From a virus, in the IMG/VR virus record IMGVR_UViG_3300033048_000145, positions 1 through 37,959 of that record: a stretch of 37,959 bases of DNA, one strand, 5' to 3'. Numbering within the stretch: the first letter of the stretch is position 1; each line of letters starts with the position of its first letter. The notes under the pieces were generated by a model, which worked only from the letters and a program-made list of their open reading frames with translations, made no database searches and was not told the origin of the DNA. Positions 37,345 to 37,959 of the stretch are shown here, piece after piece. Made by a program: the position numbers and the translations under genes.

Positions 37345-37959
37345 CTAACGGTCTGGGGTGGCTTCTGCCAAATACTGCATGAGGGATCGCGCATCACCAA
37401 ATATCCGCTTTGCATCCTGTTCATCGTATTCGGAGTGAGAATGCATTGCTTGGTTGCGGTAAGCATTTTTAATGAAACGAAGGTGCGTACCGGCTTCGGC
37501 AGCCTTTTGGGCTGCACTGTCACCGTCAGTTTTCTTATTGATTTTGCGTAGCGCGTTTTCGATGCCGATCAAGGTTTGGTTCCAATTTTCAGAGTGTACG
37601 ACATCCACGCTCAGAGCTAAGGCCCGCAAACCGATCTCCAGCACTCGCATCGTGTGCATCACACAGGCGGTCCAGAGACCAAAGGACAAGCACTTGCCCG
37701 CTTCTGAAATATCAAATTCTGCATGAGGAAACGCATCCACGACATCAGCCCCGAATAGGGTGTCAGCGTCGTCGTGCTTTTCATCTACATTGCTGGAGAG
37801 GACATAAAGCTGTCGGCTCTCGGCTTCGGTAACAGTAACTTTTAGCAGCTGTTCTAGTGAGGTGGTAACCGTTTGGAGATTGTGCGGGTGGGACCAATGT
37901 TCTCCAGCAAGAGCTTTGATACAGTCTTTATGCGCGGTTACTGCAAACTTTTCGGACAC
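37345..37959 (-). CDS. HEPN-like cargo protein of prophage A (5' end outside window)
   Basis: At least 204 residues are encoded, and the frame is open to the window edge with only a GTG there, so the true start may lie further upstream. The C-terminal half is helical, with F-G-L-W-T-A-C-V-M-H-T-M-R-V-L-E-I-G-L-R near residue 93. The motif R-N-Q-A-M-H near residue 169 has the R-x4-H spacing of HEPN RNase domains. Such domains occur in toxins, abortive-infection and RNA-degrading defence proteins. The gene ends about 60 bp inside prophage A's reconstructed right end, the same cargo position as the two-gene cassette in B. The HEPN call is by motif only. Confidence 0.6.
   Translation of the reverse strand: MSEKFAVTAHKDCIKALAGEHWSHPHNLQTVTTSLEQLLKVTVTEAESRQLYVLSSNVDEKHDDADTLFGADVVDAFPHAEFDISEAGKCLSFGLWTACVMHTMRVLEIGLRALALSVDVVHSENWNQTLIGIENALRKINKKTDGDSAAQKAAEAGTHLRFIKNAYRNQAMHSHSEYDEQDAKRIFGDARSLMQYLAEATPDR

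Noticed and set aside
37109-37348. Plus-strand open frame of 79 codons across the left end
   Set aside because: It runs through the transposase-site-like repeats, crosses the prophage border and lacks a ribosome site and protein-like composition.

Overview
The window holds one complete Mu-like (transposable, Saltovirus-type) prophage of about 36.9 kb, called prophage B here, at positions 434-37331. A short stretch of host chromosome lies on the left: yacG and tRNA-Phe (1-379). What appears to be the broken right end of a second, related prophage, called prophage A, lies on both sides (380-433 and 37332-37959). The yacG/tRNA-Phe context, the base composition of roughly 50% GC, and the mix of genes (ParB-like protein ahead of the MuA/MuB transposition genes, DUF3164, GemA, a Mor-like activator) suggest an alphaproteobacterial host, most likely Rhodobacterales. 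That host assignment is inference.

The borders of B can be read directly. Its two ends are imperfect inverted repeats (22 of 26 bases match, core TACCTTTGACACA), and they are flanked by a 5-bp direct repeat CAAAC (429-433 and 37332-37336), as expected for Mu-type transposition. Removing B and one CAAAC joins 380-433 to 37337 onward. The joined sequence is collinear with B's own right end, with 47 identical bases followed by about 35 bases with only a few mismatches. The simplest reading is that B inserted 54 bp inside the right terminus of a sibling prophage A, and that A lies next to tRNA-Phe.

Apart from the lysogeny module, B is transcribed leftwards on the minus strand. From right to left it contains: the transposition left end with many short repeats (36853-37331); a rightward lysogeny module with a LexA-like repressor and a small secreted protein (35836-36852); a divergent early operon (35751-27615) with a small DNA-binding regulator, a ParB-like protein, DDE transposase A, ATPase B, DUF3164, GemA, several tiny proteins and the Mor-like activator; a lysis cassette (27511-25429) with amidase, overlapping Rz/Rz1-like spanins and holin-like membrane proteins; packaging and head genes (25439-14352) with DUF1804, terminase, a portal/F/nuclease-like fusion, gpG, protease with nested scaffold, decoration protein, capsid and connectors; a P2-type contractile tail (14339-2227) with sheath, tube, a frameshifted E/E' chaperone pair, tape measure, U, X, D, V, W, J, I and fibre proteins; and finally an AT-richer cargo cassette (2103-587) coding for a soluble protein plus a four-helix membrane protein.

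The phage is therefore a mosaic of Mu-type replication and head genes with a P2-type tail. Genes within modules are packed with ATGA or TGATG stop-start overlaps. Four copies of one hairpin, with stem GGCGGAC/GTCCGCC and a T-run on the minus strand, separate modules. The right-end cargo positions of both prophages hold genes of a kind often linked to defence: the soluble plus four-TM pair in B and a HEPN-like protein in A. These are the best candidates for an undescribed system.
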